NCBI GenBank assembly: GCA_036821185.1
Contig: DAISKD010000001.1
Span: forward strand, 124,001 to 188,000
From: CALJTV01 sp036821185
Lineage (GTDB): Bacteria; Chloroflexota; Dehalococcoidia; GIF9; UBA5629
Reading direction: 5' to 3'
DNA length: 64,000 bases
Position 1 is the stretch's first letter; each line of letters starts with the position of its first letter. The translations under genes and the position numbers were made by a program. The notes below the pieces were generated by a model that did not search any database, had not been told where the DNA came from, and saw only the letters and a program-made list of their open reading frames with translations. Shown piece by piece: positions 17,925 through 27,312 of the stretch.

Positions 17925-18160
17925 CTACACCAGAATATCGTTCTGGATCGTGCTTTCCACCCTCGCTAACTCAACATTCTACTTCGCTGCCAACGCAGCG
18001 TATATGGTTAAAACCACTGGTGCGGTAGTATCACTCGTTATCGAAACACTGACTTTATCCTGTAGTATGTTGCTAAACAAAATCTCCAAGTCGTCGAGCG
18101 TGTCTATAACCACGCCAACCTTGCCATTCGCTTTTGCCAGACACAATTGATTCCTCAGAA
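17925..18160 (-). pseudogene. Decayed methylmalonyl-CoA mutase large-subunit fragment
   Basis: Reading the minus strand in one frame from about 18140 gives AKANGKVGVVIDTLDDLEILF, then DKVSVSITSDTTAPVVLTIYAALAAK, a stop (17981-17979), then ELARVESTIQNDILV and another stop (17927-17925). This matches the conserved core of the acyl-CoA mutase large subunit, where the family reads about GVAIDSLxDMExLFDGIPLDxVSxSMT and later GTIQNDILKE. Start, most of the barrel and any B12 domain are missing, and two stops interrupt it, so it is a remnant. It fills the 343-base space between iorB and the acyl-CoA dehydrogenase. Confidence 0.85.
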
Positions 18161-18193
18161 TATACTAGCAAGCATGGAACATGTTCTATTCTC

Positions 18194-18814
18194 CTATTCC
18201 AATTTTGCAAGCTCCATGCCTTTCCGGAAAGCCAATATATTAGCGTCAATCTCTTTAGGGAAGGTCTCTCTGAGTACCAGTTCAACGCGCTCTTTGTCCA
18301 GCGGCATTACCTTGCTGGCCACAAGTGCTCCTATAAGAACTGAGTTAGCAAACATAGCACTGCCCATTTTCTGGGCTTCTTCAGTAGCATTCACTACCCA
18401 TACCTTAGCCGAGAGTTGGCGTATTGCAGACATGAGCTCATCCAGATCGGGATAACTGGCTTGTCCCCCGGTGACATCTATCGAGTAAATAGGTCTGGGG
18501 TTGACTATAGTGACCACACTAGGGTTACCATATCTGCTCAACATTCGAAGTGTTTCTACCGGCTCCATTCCCAAAACAATGTCAGCAAACCCGTCTGGAA
18601 TAAATGGGCTGTACTGCGTATCTTTGGATATCCTAACGTGGCTCATGACAGGGCCACCACGCTGGGAAGCCCCATACGTTTCGCCAATGGTCACAAAATA
18701 GCCAGCATCGACCAGGGCTTTCCCCACCACAAGCGAAATCAATACGTTACCTTGTCCCCCAACACCGGTAATAACAAGATTCAGTGGGTCCTTCCATCTC
18801 CCTTTTGTTCTCAT
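18194..18814 (-). CDS. iorB: Indolepyruvate ferredoxin oxidoreductase, beta (gamma-domain) subunit
   Basis: IorB and IorA together oxidatively decarboxylate aryl pyruvates to aryl-acetyl-CoA with ferredoxin as acceptor. The 206-residue protein has NLVITGVGGQGNVLIS and GETYGASQRGGPVMSHVRI, both diagnostic. An upstream in-frame codon at 18868 exists, but AAGGAGG and the ATGA overlap with the iorA stop make 18814 the start. The downstream neighbour is the mutase remnant. Confidence 0.93.
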   Translation of the reverse strand: MRTKGRWKDPLNLVITGVGGQGNVLISLVVGKALVDAGYFVTIGETYGASQRGGPVMSHVRISKDTQYSPFIPDGFADIVLGMEPVETLRMLSRYGNPSVVTIVNPRPIYSIDVTGGQASYPDLDELMSAIRQLSAKVWVVNATEEAQKMGSAMFANSVLIGALVASKVMPLDKERVELVLRETFPKEIDANILAFRKGMELAKLE

Positions 18815-20745
18815 CTTGCCTCCTTTACGATGGCCCCTCTGGGACAAATGTCGGCGCACACCCCACAACCAGTGCAGATTACATCATCTATTTTGGCTTT
18901 GCCTGCTTTCTTGTCCCAAATCAACCCCGGACAGAGAAAAACTCTCGTACATAAGCGGTCGCATCCACAGCTCTCGCCTATGCATTTTTTCTCATCTACA
19001 CAGACCCGGTAAGGGGCCTGTTGCTTCTTACTTCTTACCAGCTCGCATTCGCGGCGCATAATGACCACTTTTGCACCACCACCCTGCGCCATCATATCGA
19101 GCAGTGTAGCAGTTGTGGACTTCAGATCGAATGGGTCGCAGACTTCGACCTTTGCACCCAGCGCGCGGCACAGTGCCTCCATACTCACCACATCTGTTGG
19201 CTCTCCCATCGCTGTCATACCAGTACCGGGGTGAGGCTGAAAACCGGTCATGGCAGTCGCGCTGTTATCCAGAATGACGAGGATGAAGTTGGACTTGTTA
19301 TATATGCCGTTAACCAGAGCGGGAATGGTGGCATGGTAAAATGTGGAATCACCGACTACCGCCAAGACAGGCTGGTCAAAACCGAATTGCCCCAGCTTGC
19401 CCAATCCGTTTGCAATTCCGGCGCCAGCACCCATGCAGTGCATGGTTCTGACTTGCATAAAGCCTGCTGGGCCTATGGCCATAGAGTAGCACCCGATATC
19501 GCCAGTAACAAAGCCATTGCGTCCGTCCAGCTTCAGTGCGTTCTTGATTGCCCAGAAAGTGGCGCGGTGGGGACACCCAGGACAAAAAGTCATACTTCTT
19601 TCCGGGACATGGCTTTTCTTGAACGATTCTGCCCTCGAGCTGAAGTCAACTGGCCGTGGCTGATAGGTCAAGTTCATTATGCTGCAGATTGCTTTGATCA
19701 CTGTATCAGGGTTCAATTCCCCGTAGGCATTCAAATGGCCACTTCGCTTACCATAGAAAGCTGGTAAGCGACCGATGCTGGGTAAACTAGCGATAAACTC
19801 TACTACATTTTGTTCCAAAAATGGGTCTATTTCTTCAACGAACAATATTTTCTCTGCGTTGGCTACATGGTCTTGTATGAACTTCTCCGGCAGTGGCCAC
19901 AAGGTGCCCAGCTTCAGGATACCTACTCTGTCGTCTATCTTAAGAGCCTTGACTGCGTCCAGCGAATAGAGCCAGCAACTTCCACAGGTTACAATTAACA
20001 ACTCGGGATTCCGGGGGCCGACATAACGATTAAACGGTACCGTTTCAAATTTCTCTTTAGCCCTGTTCAACCTCATATGTTGGAAGAGATGTCTTACTGG
20101 GCTGGGAACAGGAATATATCTGGTTGGCATTAAGTTCGACAGGTCATGTACTTGGTCGAAGAAAGCTTTATGTCGAATTTGAGGTAACTCTCCGAGCTTC
20201 ACGTTTCCCCGCGCATGGGCAATGCGGGTTACGCTGCGCAGCATGCAGATTGTGCCAAGCTCTTCAGAGAGGTCAAAAAGCCACCTGGTCATGTCTTTCG
20301 CTTCTTGAAAATCGCCTGGTTCTACCAGGGGGATATCTAGCCATTTGGCTACTGGTCTGGTGTCCTGCTCGTTGGAGCTCGAAATGGCTGACGGGTCATC
20401 GCAAACGATAAGTACCAGTCCTCTTTTGCCGATACCACTCATCACTAAATTTGAAAGGAAATCGCAGGCTACATTTACCCCGTTCTGCTTCATAGCAGCA
20501 AGAGCTCTGATACCAGCGAACGAGACACCGGCAGCAGCTTCCACGGCAACTTTTTCGTTCACTGACCATTCAACATATATACCAACGTCTTTAGCTACTT
20601 GTGCCAAACTGCCGATAATCTCTGATGATGGTGTCCCTGGATAGGCAGCGGCAAAGCCAATTCCGGCTTCTAGAGCACCACGAGCAATGGCTTCATTGCC
20701 TATAAACAACTGACTCGTCCCCGGCGCATTTAACGCTATGCTCAT
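18811..20745 (-). CDS. iorA: Indolepyruvate ferredoxin oxidoreductase, alpha subunit
   Basis: This thiamine-diphosphate and iron-sulfur protein has an N-terminal pyrimidine-binding domain (AAAYPGTPSSEI), the TPP domain with GDIGCYSMAIGP and GDSTFYHATIPALVN, and a C-terminal ferredoxin segment with Cys clusters including CTGCGVCADICP. The 644-residue length is normal. A GTG at 20757 also opens the frame, but it is fused to the ribosome binding site GGAGG; the ATG at 20745 is a better start. It is coupled to iorB and lies 22 bases after the FrhB-like gene. Confidence 0.95.
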   Translation of the reverse strand: MSIALNAPGTSQLFIGNEAIARGALEAGIGFAAAYPGTPSSEIIGSLAQVAKDVGIYVEWSVNEKVAVEAAAGVSFAGIRALAAMKQNGVNVACDFLSNLVMSGIGKRGLVLIVCDDPSAISSSNEQDTRPVAKWLDIPLVEPGDFQEAKDMTRWLFDLSEELGTICMLRSVTRIAHARGNVKLGELPQIRHKAFFDQVHDLSNLMPTRYIPVPSPVRHLFQHMRLNRAKEKFETVPFNRYVGPRNPELLIVTCGSCWLYSLDAVKALKIDDRVGILKLGTLWPLPEKFIQDHVANAEKILFVEEIDPFLEQNVVEFIASLPSIGRLPAFYGKRSGHLNAYGELNPDTVIKAICSIMNLTYQPRPVDFSSRAESFKKSHVPERSMTFCPGCPHRATFWAIKNALKLDGRNGFVTGDIGCYSMAIGPAGFMQVRTMHCMGAGAGIANGLGKLGQFGFDQPVLAVVGDSTFYHATIPALVNGIYNKSNFILVILDNSATAMTGFQPHPGTGMTAMGEPTDVVSMEALCRALGAKVEVCDPFDLKSTTATLLDMMAQGGGAKVVIMRRECELVRSKKQQAPYRVCVDEKKCIGESCGCDRLCTRVFLCPGLIWDKKAGKAKIDDVICTGCGVCADICPRGAIVKEAR

Positions 20746-20767
20746 TATTGCAGTCACCTCCGTAACA

Positions 20768-21892
20768 TCAGATTAACAACTTCTCTACCCAATCGGGCGA
20801 CAAGCCCAAGTAAAGCAGATTCTTGGGATCACCACTTTTCTTCCTGAGCTCGTTGAGAGCGCGTTTCTTCTTAAGTAGCGCCGCCTCCTTAAGATGGTCG
20901 AGATTTTGCGCAGGTAGTTCGCTCACTTCTATCTTACCGTTCGATATCAGCGCTTGCCACAGTTCTTCACCAACCTCGGTGCGTATGATGACGGTATTCC
21001 ATCCTTCTATACCCTCCGCTGCGCCAATAGAAATGTCAGCAAACTCGGATGTCATATCTGTACAGTAGGCACAGCCTGGCATAGTAAATTGCCTTACCTG
21101 TTCCAAAGGGAGCGATACAATACCTGACGTAGTGTAAACGTCGAACCGATTAGCTGGTGGGGGTGGAACATCAAATTTCGTCACATCTGCTAAGTCCACA
21201 ACTTCTTTCATGAAGACGTAAAACCTATCGGGTGCAAGCGCCCACGTACAGAACAGCCCGATCACCATTTTGATACCGTCTACGCTGAACCTGTTTTGCG
21301 GCGGCTTGTGCTTCATTTTAGATATCGCAAGAACCTGGCATGGAGTGGCTACAATCGCTAGCTTGCCCCCGCTGATGAGCCCCTCTCTTGGGAACTGGTT
21401 ATAACCGTAAAGCACCGGGCATGCCATATAGTTTGAACCGGTGCATTGCATCAGGCTCTCCATATCCCTCGCCAGGAAAGGTTGTGGCACCTTGTCTGCC
21501 GGCGTTTTTGCCAAAAGCACCGCGTCAACCAACCCTTTTTCCAGTGCGAACGAAAGCGCAGTAGTTACCACCCCGCCATACTGTGCTTTCGTTCTAATAC
21601 GGACATCGCTGGACCTAGCTATTACTATTTTCTTCGCTTGACCAACTGGTTCATGGTAGTAGGGTGAGCCAAAAACAGTCCTACTCAGAGCGTCCAAGTC
21701 AGTAAAGGTTCTCGGACAATACTGATAACACTGGCTATCATTGGCCAGGTCGCAATTATCGAGAATAGCTATACGTCCTTTATGATAGGCGAGATAGGGG
21801 CAAAACCCTGAACAGACACCGCAAAGCGTACAGAGCCCGGCGTCTATAACTTCAGTGAACAATTTTTTCCAAGCTTTGGTATCGGTGGTCAT
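20768..21892 (-). CDS. FrhB/coenzyme F420 hydrogenase beta-subunit family iron-sulfur flavoprotein
   Basis: The 374-residue protein has an N-terminal 4Fe-4S pattern (CTLCGVCSGFCP, then later Cys residues ending CYQYCP) and the FrhB domain, with KAQYGGVVTTALSFALEKGLVDAVL and PCQVLAISKMK typical of the family. Such proteins pass electrons between ferredoxin and a flavin or F420. AAGGAG precedes the ATG. Its position just upstream of iorAB suggests it handles electrons from the keto-acid oxidoreductase. Nothing here shows that the organism makes F420. Confidence 0.85.
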   Translation of the reverse strand: MTTDTKAWKKLFTEVIDAGLCTLCGVCSGFCPYLAYHKGRIAILDNCDLANDSQCYQYCPRTFTDLDALSRTVFGSPYYHEPVGQAKKIVIARSSDVRIRTKAQYGGVVTTALSFALEKGLVDAVLLAKTPADKVPQPFLARDMESLMQCTGSNYMACPVLYGYNQFPREGLISGGKLAIVATPCQVLAISKMKHKPPQNRFSVDGIKMVIGLFCTWALAPDRFYVFMKEVVDLADVTKFDVPPPPANRFDVYTTSGIVSLPLEQVRQFTMPGCAYCTDMTSEFADISIGAAEGIEGWNTVIIRTEVGEELWQALISNGKIEVSELPAQNLDHLKEAALLKKKRALNELRKKSGDPKNLLYLGLSPDWVEKLLI

Positions 21893-21962
21893 TTCCCAAT
21901 CTCCTTTTCATCGTTCATAGAGATAGGTCTCCGGTTCTCAAGCTTTAGCACTATATTCATAT

Positions 21963-22340
21963 CTATTTCGTCGCTATGACTTCTATCTCTAAGGGAAAAC
22001 CGCCCGGGATCTCTTTAACAGCTACACAACTACGTGCTGGGGGATTATTAGAGAAGAATTTAGCATAGACCTCATTCATACGCGCAAAATCAGCGATATC
22101 TCGCAAAAAAACAGTCACCTTGATAATCCTGTCCATCCTGCTCCCCACTGCTTCCAGCAACTTGCTTATATTGTTAAGGACCAATTCGGTGGCCTCACCA
22201 ATATCGTTTGTAACCCTCGAGCCCTTTTCATAGTCGATAGGAAGCATGCCAGAAATGAAAAGGAACTCACCAGCTTGCACCAGGTGCGAATAAGCCCCGC
22301 TTTTTGTGAAACCATTTATGTCATATCTGTGAATTTCCAT
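21963..22340 (-). CDS. ridA: RidA (YjgF/YER057c/UK114) family enamine/imine deaminase
   Basis: This 125-residue protein of the trimeric RidA family hydrolyses reactive enamines and imines arising from PLP enzymes. The sequence has LFISGMLPID, the VKVTVFLRDIADFARMNEVY segment and the near C-terminal PPARSCVAVKEIP with the active-site Arg, then LEIEVIATK. It lies 70 bases upstream of the FrhB-like gene on the same strand and may be in that operon. Confidence 0.93.
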   Translation of the reverse strand: MEIHRYDINGFTKSGAYSHLVQAGEFLFISGMLPIDYEKGSRVTNDIGEATELVLNNISKLLEAVGSRMDRIIKVTVFLRDIADFARMNEVYAKFFSNNPPARSCVAVKEIPGGFPLEIEVIATK

Positions 22341-22591
22341 GCCAGCTCAACATATTCACAACACAATAGAGAAGCAAAAGCTAGCCTCTTACTATGAGCA
22401 GAAAAAATGTCCTCCTCACTACTATACCTCGACGTGGCTGAATTATAGCTGGGTTACAGGTCTACTTGCAAGAACGTGACGTAGCAAACAGCAACACCTA
22501 GGTTTTTAACCTCTCTGACAGAGCAGCCATATTCCCGATGTTGGCGCTGGTAAATATTTGCCGCCCCTATAGAAACGGTACTAATGTTTTG

Positions 22592-22621
22592 TTGACCGCT
22601 ACTGCGAGCATGTACTAGAAT
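22592..22621 (+). promoter_or_regulatory. Promoter for the HpaB-family gene
   Basis: TTGACC (22592-22597) and TAGAAT (22616-22621) are 18 bases apart and each match five of six consensus bases. The rest of the 354-base gap between ridA and the gene at 22695 shows nothing else identifiable. Confidence 0.6.
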
Positions 22622-22694
22622 TACTACCATCCCTGCTCTGGGGCAATGAGGGACAGCTTTCAGCAGTGGGAAATAAAAACGAAGGGGGTACACA

Positions 22695-24152
22695 ATGATC
22701 AGGACACCTGAGCAATACGTGGAAGGCTTGCGCGATGGTAGAGTTGTTTACCAAGATGGACAAAAGCTTGATGATATCACCGCCTATCCGCCGTACAAGA
22801 ACGCAATAGAGCGAGCAGCATCCGAGTACTATTTAAAAGGCCTTCCCCAGAATAAGCCTCTATTTTGCACCGTCGAGGACGGGGAAGAGTTTTACTTCAT
22901 CTATAAGGTACCCAAGACTCCTGAGGACATACAGCGGCGCAGGACAATCATTCAAACCCTGATGCGCTCCGGTGCTGCAGCTACCAGTCTCACAGGAATT
23001 GACGGTCTGAACGGGGTTGCCTGGGCAGCGGGGAAAATGGATGCGGCTATAGGGACAAAATATCGCCAGCGCGTTGAAGAGTTCCGCAAGCTGTGCCAAA
23101 AGACTGATCCGTCTATATGTGCCGCTGTTAGTGACCCCAAAGGGCACAGAGGCCTCCATGCTGACGACCCGAAGCAAAAGCACAAGGATTTCTATTTGCG
23201 GATTGTTGACCGCACCAATGACGGCATCTACGTCAATGGTTGCAAGCTGCATATAAGCGAATCGATTCTGGGTAACTGGCTAATATGTTTACCATCTCGT
23301 AACCATGAAGAAAGCGAGAAAGACTATTCCGTTGCCTGTGCTGTCCCATGCAATGCCAAAGGGGTCAAATTCATTGCCACCGATTCTGAACTTGCAGGCG
23401 GTGGGGGACATCCCATGATAATATTTGACAACGTTTTTGTGCCGAACGAGAGAGTATTCATGGCTGGCGAATGGCAATTTAGCAGGTTGATGGCAACTTC
23501 CTTTGCACGTTACCATCGCTTAACAGCAGCTACCTATAAATCGTTGCAACTTCAAACGGTGGCTGGGCTGGCAATGTTGATGGCGGAATATAATGGTCTG
23601 ACTCACGCCACGCGTATTAGAGATATGCTTGCTTGGCTGGCAATGTATGCCGATATGACTGAAGCCCTGGGTAAAGCTGCTGCACTGGATGCCAAGATAG
23701 ACCCTGAGACAGGTCTGGCAGCACCCAATGTGGTCTACACTAACTGCGCCAAGTTCTGGTTTGCCGATAACTGGCACCAGGCGATGAAGTACCTCCAAGA
23801 CATAACTGGGGGTATTGCAGCCACCATGCCGTCTATGAAGGATTGGGGAAATCCCGAGACCCGCCCTTATATCGACAAATATCTGGCAGGCGACGCAAGA
23901 TATCCCACGGAGGAAAGACTACGTGCTTTGCTAATGGTCAGGCGTTTGGGTTCTACGTTCAATGGCATCCTGACAATACATGCTGAGGGCTCTTTAGCTG
24001 CGCAGCGTATGACCATCTATCAGCAGGCAGACTGGGAACGGTTCAAGGCAGCAGCCAGACGTGCGTTGGGACTACCCACAGACCACCCCGAGTTCAAAGA
24101 CCTGCCTACAGAAGCACCCTGGAAAATGCCAGAATCGAAGGGCAAGAAGTAA
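22695..24152 (+). CDS. 4-hydroxyphenylacetate 3-hydroxylase (HpaB) family protein
   Basis: This 485-residue acyl-CoA-dehydrogenase-fold protein belongs to the family that holds HpaB monooxygenases and 4-hydroxybutyryl-CoA dehydratases. It starts MIRTPEQYVEGLRDGR, a hallmark of the family, and has FDNVFVPNERVFM. The dehydratases bind a 4Fe-4S cluster through Cys99, Cys103, His292 and Cys299. Here no Cys lies near residue 100, and the likely His274 is followed seven residues later by Tyr281 instead of Cys. A cluster-bearing dehydratase is therefore unlikely and the reaction is unknown. Start: GAAGGGGG before the ATG. Confidence 0.85.
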   Translation: MIRTPEQYVEGLRDGRVVYQDGQKLDDITAYPPYKNAIERAASEYYLKGLPQNKPLFCTVEDGEEFYFIYKVPKTPEDIQRRRTIIQTLMRSGAAATSLTGIDGLNGVAWAAGKMDAAIGTKYRQRVEEFRKLCQKTDPSICAAVSDPKGHRGLHADDPKQKHKDFYLRIVDRTNDGIYVNGCKLHISESILGNWLICLPSRNHEESEKDYSVACAVPCNAKGVKFIATDSELAGGGGHPMIIFDNVFVPNERVFMAGEWQFSRLMATSFARYHRLTAATYKSLQLQTVAGLAMLMAEYNGLTHATRIRDMLAWLAMYADMTEALGKAAALDAKIDPETGLAAPNVVYTNCAKFWFADNWHQAMKYLQDITGGIAATMPSMKDWGNPETRPYIDKYLAGDARYPTEERLRALLMVRRLGSTFNGILTIHAEGSLAAQRMTIYQQADWERFKAAARRALGLPTDHPEFKDLPTEAPWKMPESKGKK

Positions 24153-24193
24153 ACACGCTTAATCCAATACGCCAGGCTATTTGCTCCCATCGA

Positions 24194-24221
24194 GAGCGGG
24201 TGGAAGAGGTTCCACCCGCTC
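24194..24221 (+). terminator. Terminator hairpin after the HpaB-family gene
   Basis: A perfect 12-bp stem, GAGCGGGTGGAA against TTCCACCCGCTC with loop GAGG, lies 41 bases past the stop. The T-tract after it is poor (CTATTTC), so termination strength is uncertain. Confidence 0.7.
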
Positions 24222-24282
24222 CTATTTCAGTGTGCACTCATTTGTACCATGATATCTAGATGGTATTTAATGCTATTGCAAT

Positions 24283-25830
24283 CTAATCGAGACGACGTCT
24301 AAACGTTATATGCTTAAGCCACTGAGGGGAGGGTTTTGGAAAGTCGGCGCTAAAATGAGCGCCACGGCTTTCCTCGCGTTTTAAGGCAGCTTCAGTCATC
24401 AGACGGGCTGTGAGGACCATATTGCTCAGCTCGTATGACGGCCTGTCAATAGGCGTAGACAGATGCTTTTCCCATGTGTAAAGAAGGTGTGCCGCTTCGG
24501 TTAGATGGTCACCGTGGCGGACTATGCCCACCTTCTCCCATAGCAGGGATTGTAGATTCAGCAGGTTAAGTGGCGGGTATTGCTCCACAAGTTTGTGGTG
24601 CTGCAGAGTGACATATTCTTCGTTGACGGATCGGGGTGATGAAACTATTTTGTTGCCCCCTTGTATTCTCTGAATGATCCGTTTGCCAAAGACTACCACC
24701 TCGAGGAGAGAGTTCGACGCTAGGCGGTTTGCGCCGTGGACGCCGGTGCAAGCTGTTTCCCCGGCCGCGAACAAACCGGGGATATTGGTCTCTCCCCAAG
24801 TGTTCACCTTAACTCCACCCATAAGATAGTGGGCAGCTGGTGCTACTGGAATCAAACCCTTGGTAATATCAAGTCCATGGTCGAGACAGAAGCGATATAT
24901 ATGGGGGAAACGCGCCATAACTTGCTGCGGTGGCAAGTGGGTGACATCGAGAAACACTCGATCGCTCCCTGTCTTCTTCATCTCATACAGAATACTCCTG
25001 GCTACCACATCCCTCGGTGCAAGATCGGCTTCGGGGGTGTAGTCCGGCATAAAGCGATACCCGTCGACATTTCGTAGAACTCCCCCTTCACCCCTCACTG
25101 CTTCACTTATTAAGAATGGTGGTACACCAGGAAGACGCAGAGCTGTAGGATGGAATTGAAAAAACTCCATATCAGTTATCTCAGCTCCTGCTCGGTAAGC
25201 CAATGCTATGCCGTCTCCGGTAGCTACATCTGAGTTTGTAGTATACTTGAAGAGCCGTCCAGCACCTCCAGTGGCCAAGATTACAAAGGAACAGGCATAC
25301 TCCTCGAACGAACTGGTATGGCAATCTAGCGTTCTTACACCAGCCACTTTTCCGCCATCGAGCAATATCTCAGTAGCCAAACAGTGTTCTAAGACCTTTA
25401 TCGATGAACTACGCACGCGACGGCTCAGCGTAAACTCAATGTGTTCGCCGGTGGCATCACCGCCAGCGTGTAAAATTCGAGGAACACTATGAGCAGCCTC
25501 TCTGGTAAGTGCAATTTCACCGTTGACGGTATCAAAAGGTACGCCAAATTTTATGAGGTCGGCGATTCTGTCTGCTGCTTCGTTGACCAAGACGCGCACA
25601 GCTTCAGGATCACACAGTCCATCACCCGCATTTATCGTATCCTGATAGTGCAACTCAGGGGAATCATTTTTGCTTATAGGTGCAGCTATTCCCCCCTGAG
25701 CATGTCTTGTATTGCAATCCTCCATACTTCCTTTGGTTATTATTAGTACATTTCCTATCTCCTTAGCCAACAGAGCAGTATAAAGTCCCGCAATCCCACT
25801 GCCAATTATGATAAAGTCGTAAGTGTTCAC
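24283..25830 (-). CDS. nadB: L-aspartate oxidase
   Basis: This FAD enzyme oxidises aspartate to iminoaspartate for NAD synthesis; fumarate can replace oxygen as acceptor in anaerobes. The 515-residue protein has the dinucleotide motif GSGIAGLYTA (8-17), the family signature NTRHAQGGIAAP, and HYLMGGVKVNTWGETNIPGLFA. The start is GTG at 25830, with GGAGG spaced seven bases upstream. Partners nadA and nadC are not in the window. Confidence 0.96.
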   Translation of the reverse strand: MNTYDFIIIGSGIAGLYTALLAKEIGNVLIITKGSMEDCNTRHAQGGIAAPISKNDSPELHYQDTINAGDGLCDPEAVRVLVNEAADRIADLIKFGVPFDTVNGEIALTREAAHSVPRILHAGGDATGEHIEFTLSRRVRSSSIKVLEHCLATEILLDGGKVAGVRTLDCHTSSFEEYACSFVILATGGAGRLFKYTTNSDVATGDGIALAYRAGAEITDMEFFQFHPTALRLPGVPPFLISEAVRGEGGVLRNVDGYRFMPDYTPEADLAPRDVVARSILYEMKKTGSDRVFLDVTHLPPQQVMARFPHIYRFCLDHGLDITKGLIPVAPAAHYLMGGVKVNTWGETNIPGLFAAGETACTGVHGANRLASNSLLEVVVFGKRIIQRIQGGNKIVSSPRSVNEEYVTLQHHKLVEQYPPLNLLNLQSLLWEKVGIVRHGDHLTEAAHLLYTWEKHLSTPIDRPSYELSNMVLTARLMTEAALKREESRGAHFSADFPKPSPQWLKHITFRRRLD

Positions 25831-25889
25831 AATTGTGCCTCCATTGAGTTGGTACTATAGATAATTAGCCATGTGGTTTTTCATTACAA

Positions 25890-27170
25890 TCAACCAGCCA
25901 ACTCGCCCTGTAAAGCCCAGGGGCTTGCCTTGGTTATCATAACAGGCACTAACTGCCCCAAACAATCGCCATCATGCGGAAAGAAAGTTAATTTATTGCC
26001 TTGTGTCCTTCCGAACCACTTGTCTCCTTTCCTACCTTCCACGAGCACTTCTACGGTCTCCCCGATGAATCCTTCATTTATTTCCCCTGCTATTCTGGCT
26101 TGGAGTGTCTCTATCTTTCGCAAGCGCTCCATCTTGACATCCGGCGGCACATTGTCCTGGTATTCTCTGGTTGCCAGTGTGCCAGGGCGAGGTGAATATG
26201 CAGCCACATGGACAGCGTCGAACCTTAGTTCCTCAAGCACAGCCAATGTGTGCTGAAACTGCTCTTCACTTTCTCCAGGAAAACCAACGATCACATCGGT
26301 ACTTATAGCAACCTTAGGCAGGCAGTGGCGTATGGCGTCAATCAGTTCTTTATACTGTTCTACGGTATATCCTCGCCTCATTGAAGCGAGAATACGGTTA
26401 TCACCTGACTGCAAAGGGAGATTTATGTGTTTGCATACCTTGTCCAACTCAGCAATGGCATCAATAAGATACCTGCTCATATCTTTGGGATGATTAGTCA
26501 AAAATCTAATCCTCTCTATGCCCTCTACTTTGCTTAATTCGCGTAGCAACACCGCAAGATCAACATCGGTTGAGAGGTCACGGCCATAAGAGTTCACATT
26601 CTGCCCGAGCAAGATCACTTCTTTGGCGCCACACAGCGCTAGGTTCTTCACTTGGTCAATGATCTCGGACAATGGCCGACTCCTTTCCCTGCCCCGCCGA
26701 TAAGGAACAATACAATAGGAACAAAAGTTATTGCATCCTTGAATAATTGGCACCAAAGCGCTGACCGGTTTGCTTCTTGTTGGTGACACGCTGTTTTGGG
26801 ATTCATTCTCCCGTATTAGACCGAGCTGCTTAGTCGCCCAATCGACCAGTTTGGAGAAATCACCGGGGCCGAAAAAGTGGTCAACATGCGGAAACATCCT
26901 CTGTAACCTATCTGTGTCAGGCTCAACGAAACAACCTGTAACTAACAACTTCAATCTGGAACTGTGGCTCTTAAGCCCCTTGGTAAAACCTAGCATACCC
27001 AATACCTTGTCCTCAGCACTTTGCCGAACCACACAGGTATTGAGCACAAGTAGGTCAGCACATTTGGGGTTCACAACCCGTCTACAGCCCAGAGACTCGA
27101 GATAACCAGCTATCCAGTCTGACTCAGCCTTATTCATCTGGCAGCCTATTGTCCATATATAGTAGTACAT
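25890..27170 (-). CDS. miaB: tRNA-2-methylthio-N6-dimethylallyladenosine synthase
   Basis: MiaB is a radical-SAM methylthiotransferase acting at A37 of tRNAs that read UNN codons. The 426-residue protein has the N-terminal UPF0004 domain (TIGCQMNKAESDWIAG; conserved Cys in LNTCVVRQSAEDK), the radical-SAM cluster CNNFCSYCIVPYRRGRERSR and a C-terminal TRAM domain (VEVLVEGRKGDKWFGRTQGN). The ATG at 27170 is used. tRNA-Ser, with a UNN-type neighbour set, lies just upstream on the same strand. Confidence 0.96.
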   Translation of the reverse strand: MYYYIWTIGCQMNKAESDWIAGYLESLGCRRVVNPKCADLLVLNTCVVRQSAEDKVLGMLGFTKGLKSHSSRLKLLVTGCFVEPDTDRLQRMFPHVDHFFGPGDFSKLVDWATKQLGLIRENESQNSVSPTRSKPVSALVPIIQGCNNFCSYCIVPYRRGRERSRPLSEIIDQVKNLALCGAKEVILLGQNVNSYGRDLSTDVDLAVLLRELSKVEGIERIRFLTNHPKDMSRYLIDAIAELDKVCKHINLPLQSGDNRILASMRRGYTVEQYKELIDAIRHCLPKVAISTDVIVGFPGESEEQFQHTLAVLEELRFDAVHVAAYSPRPGTLATREYQDNVPPDVKMERLRKIETLQARIAGEINEGFIGETVEVLVEGRKGDKWFGRTQGNKLTFFPHDGDCLGQLVPVMITKASPWALQGELAG

Positions 27171-27220
27171 TGCTAGTACTGCCTTCAGGGGATCTTTGAT
27201 ATACCTTGCTTGCTACTGGA

Positions 27221-27312
27221 TGGCGGAGGGAATGGGATTCGAACCCATGACCCCGATTTCTCGGGGTAACCGCTTAGCAGGCGGCCGCACTAGACCACTA
27301 TGCGATCCCTCC
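27221..27312 (-). tRNA. tRNA-Ser (anticodon GCU)
   Basis: Acceptor arms GGAGGGA and TCCCTCC pair. The long variable arm (ACCCCGAGAAATCGGGGT) marks a class II tRNA, anticodon loop CTGCTAA gives GCU, and the T arm and encoded CCA are present. Confidence 0.95.

Noticed and set aside
22454..22693. 79-residue minus-strand frame before the HpaB-family gene
   Set aside because: It has no ribosome binding site or motif and covers the promoter of the plus-strand gene.
22695..24152. 4-hydroxybutyryl-CoA dehydratase
   Set aside because: The known iron-sulfur ligands are missing at the expected places, so only the family name is given.
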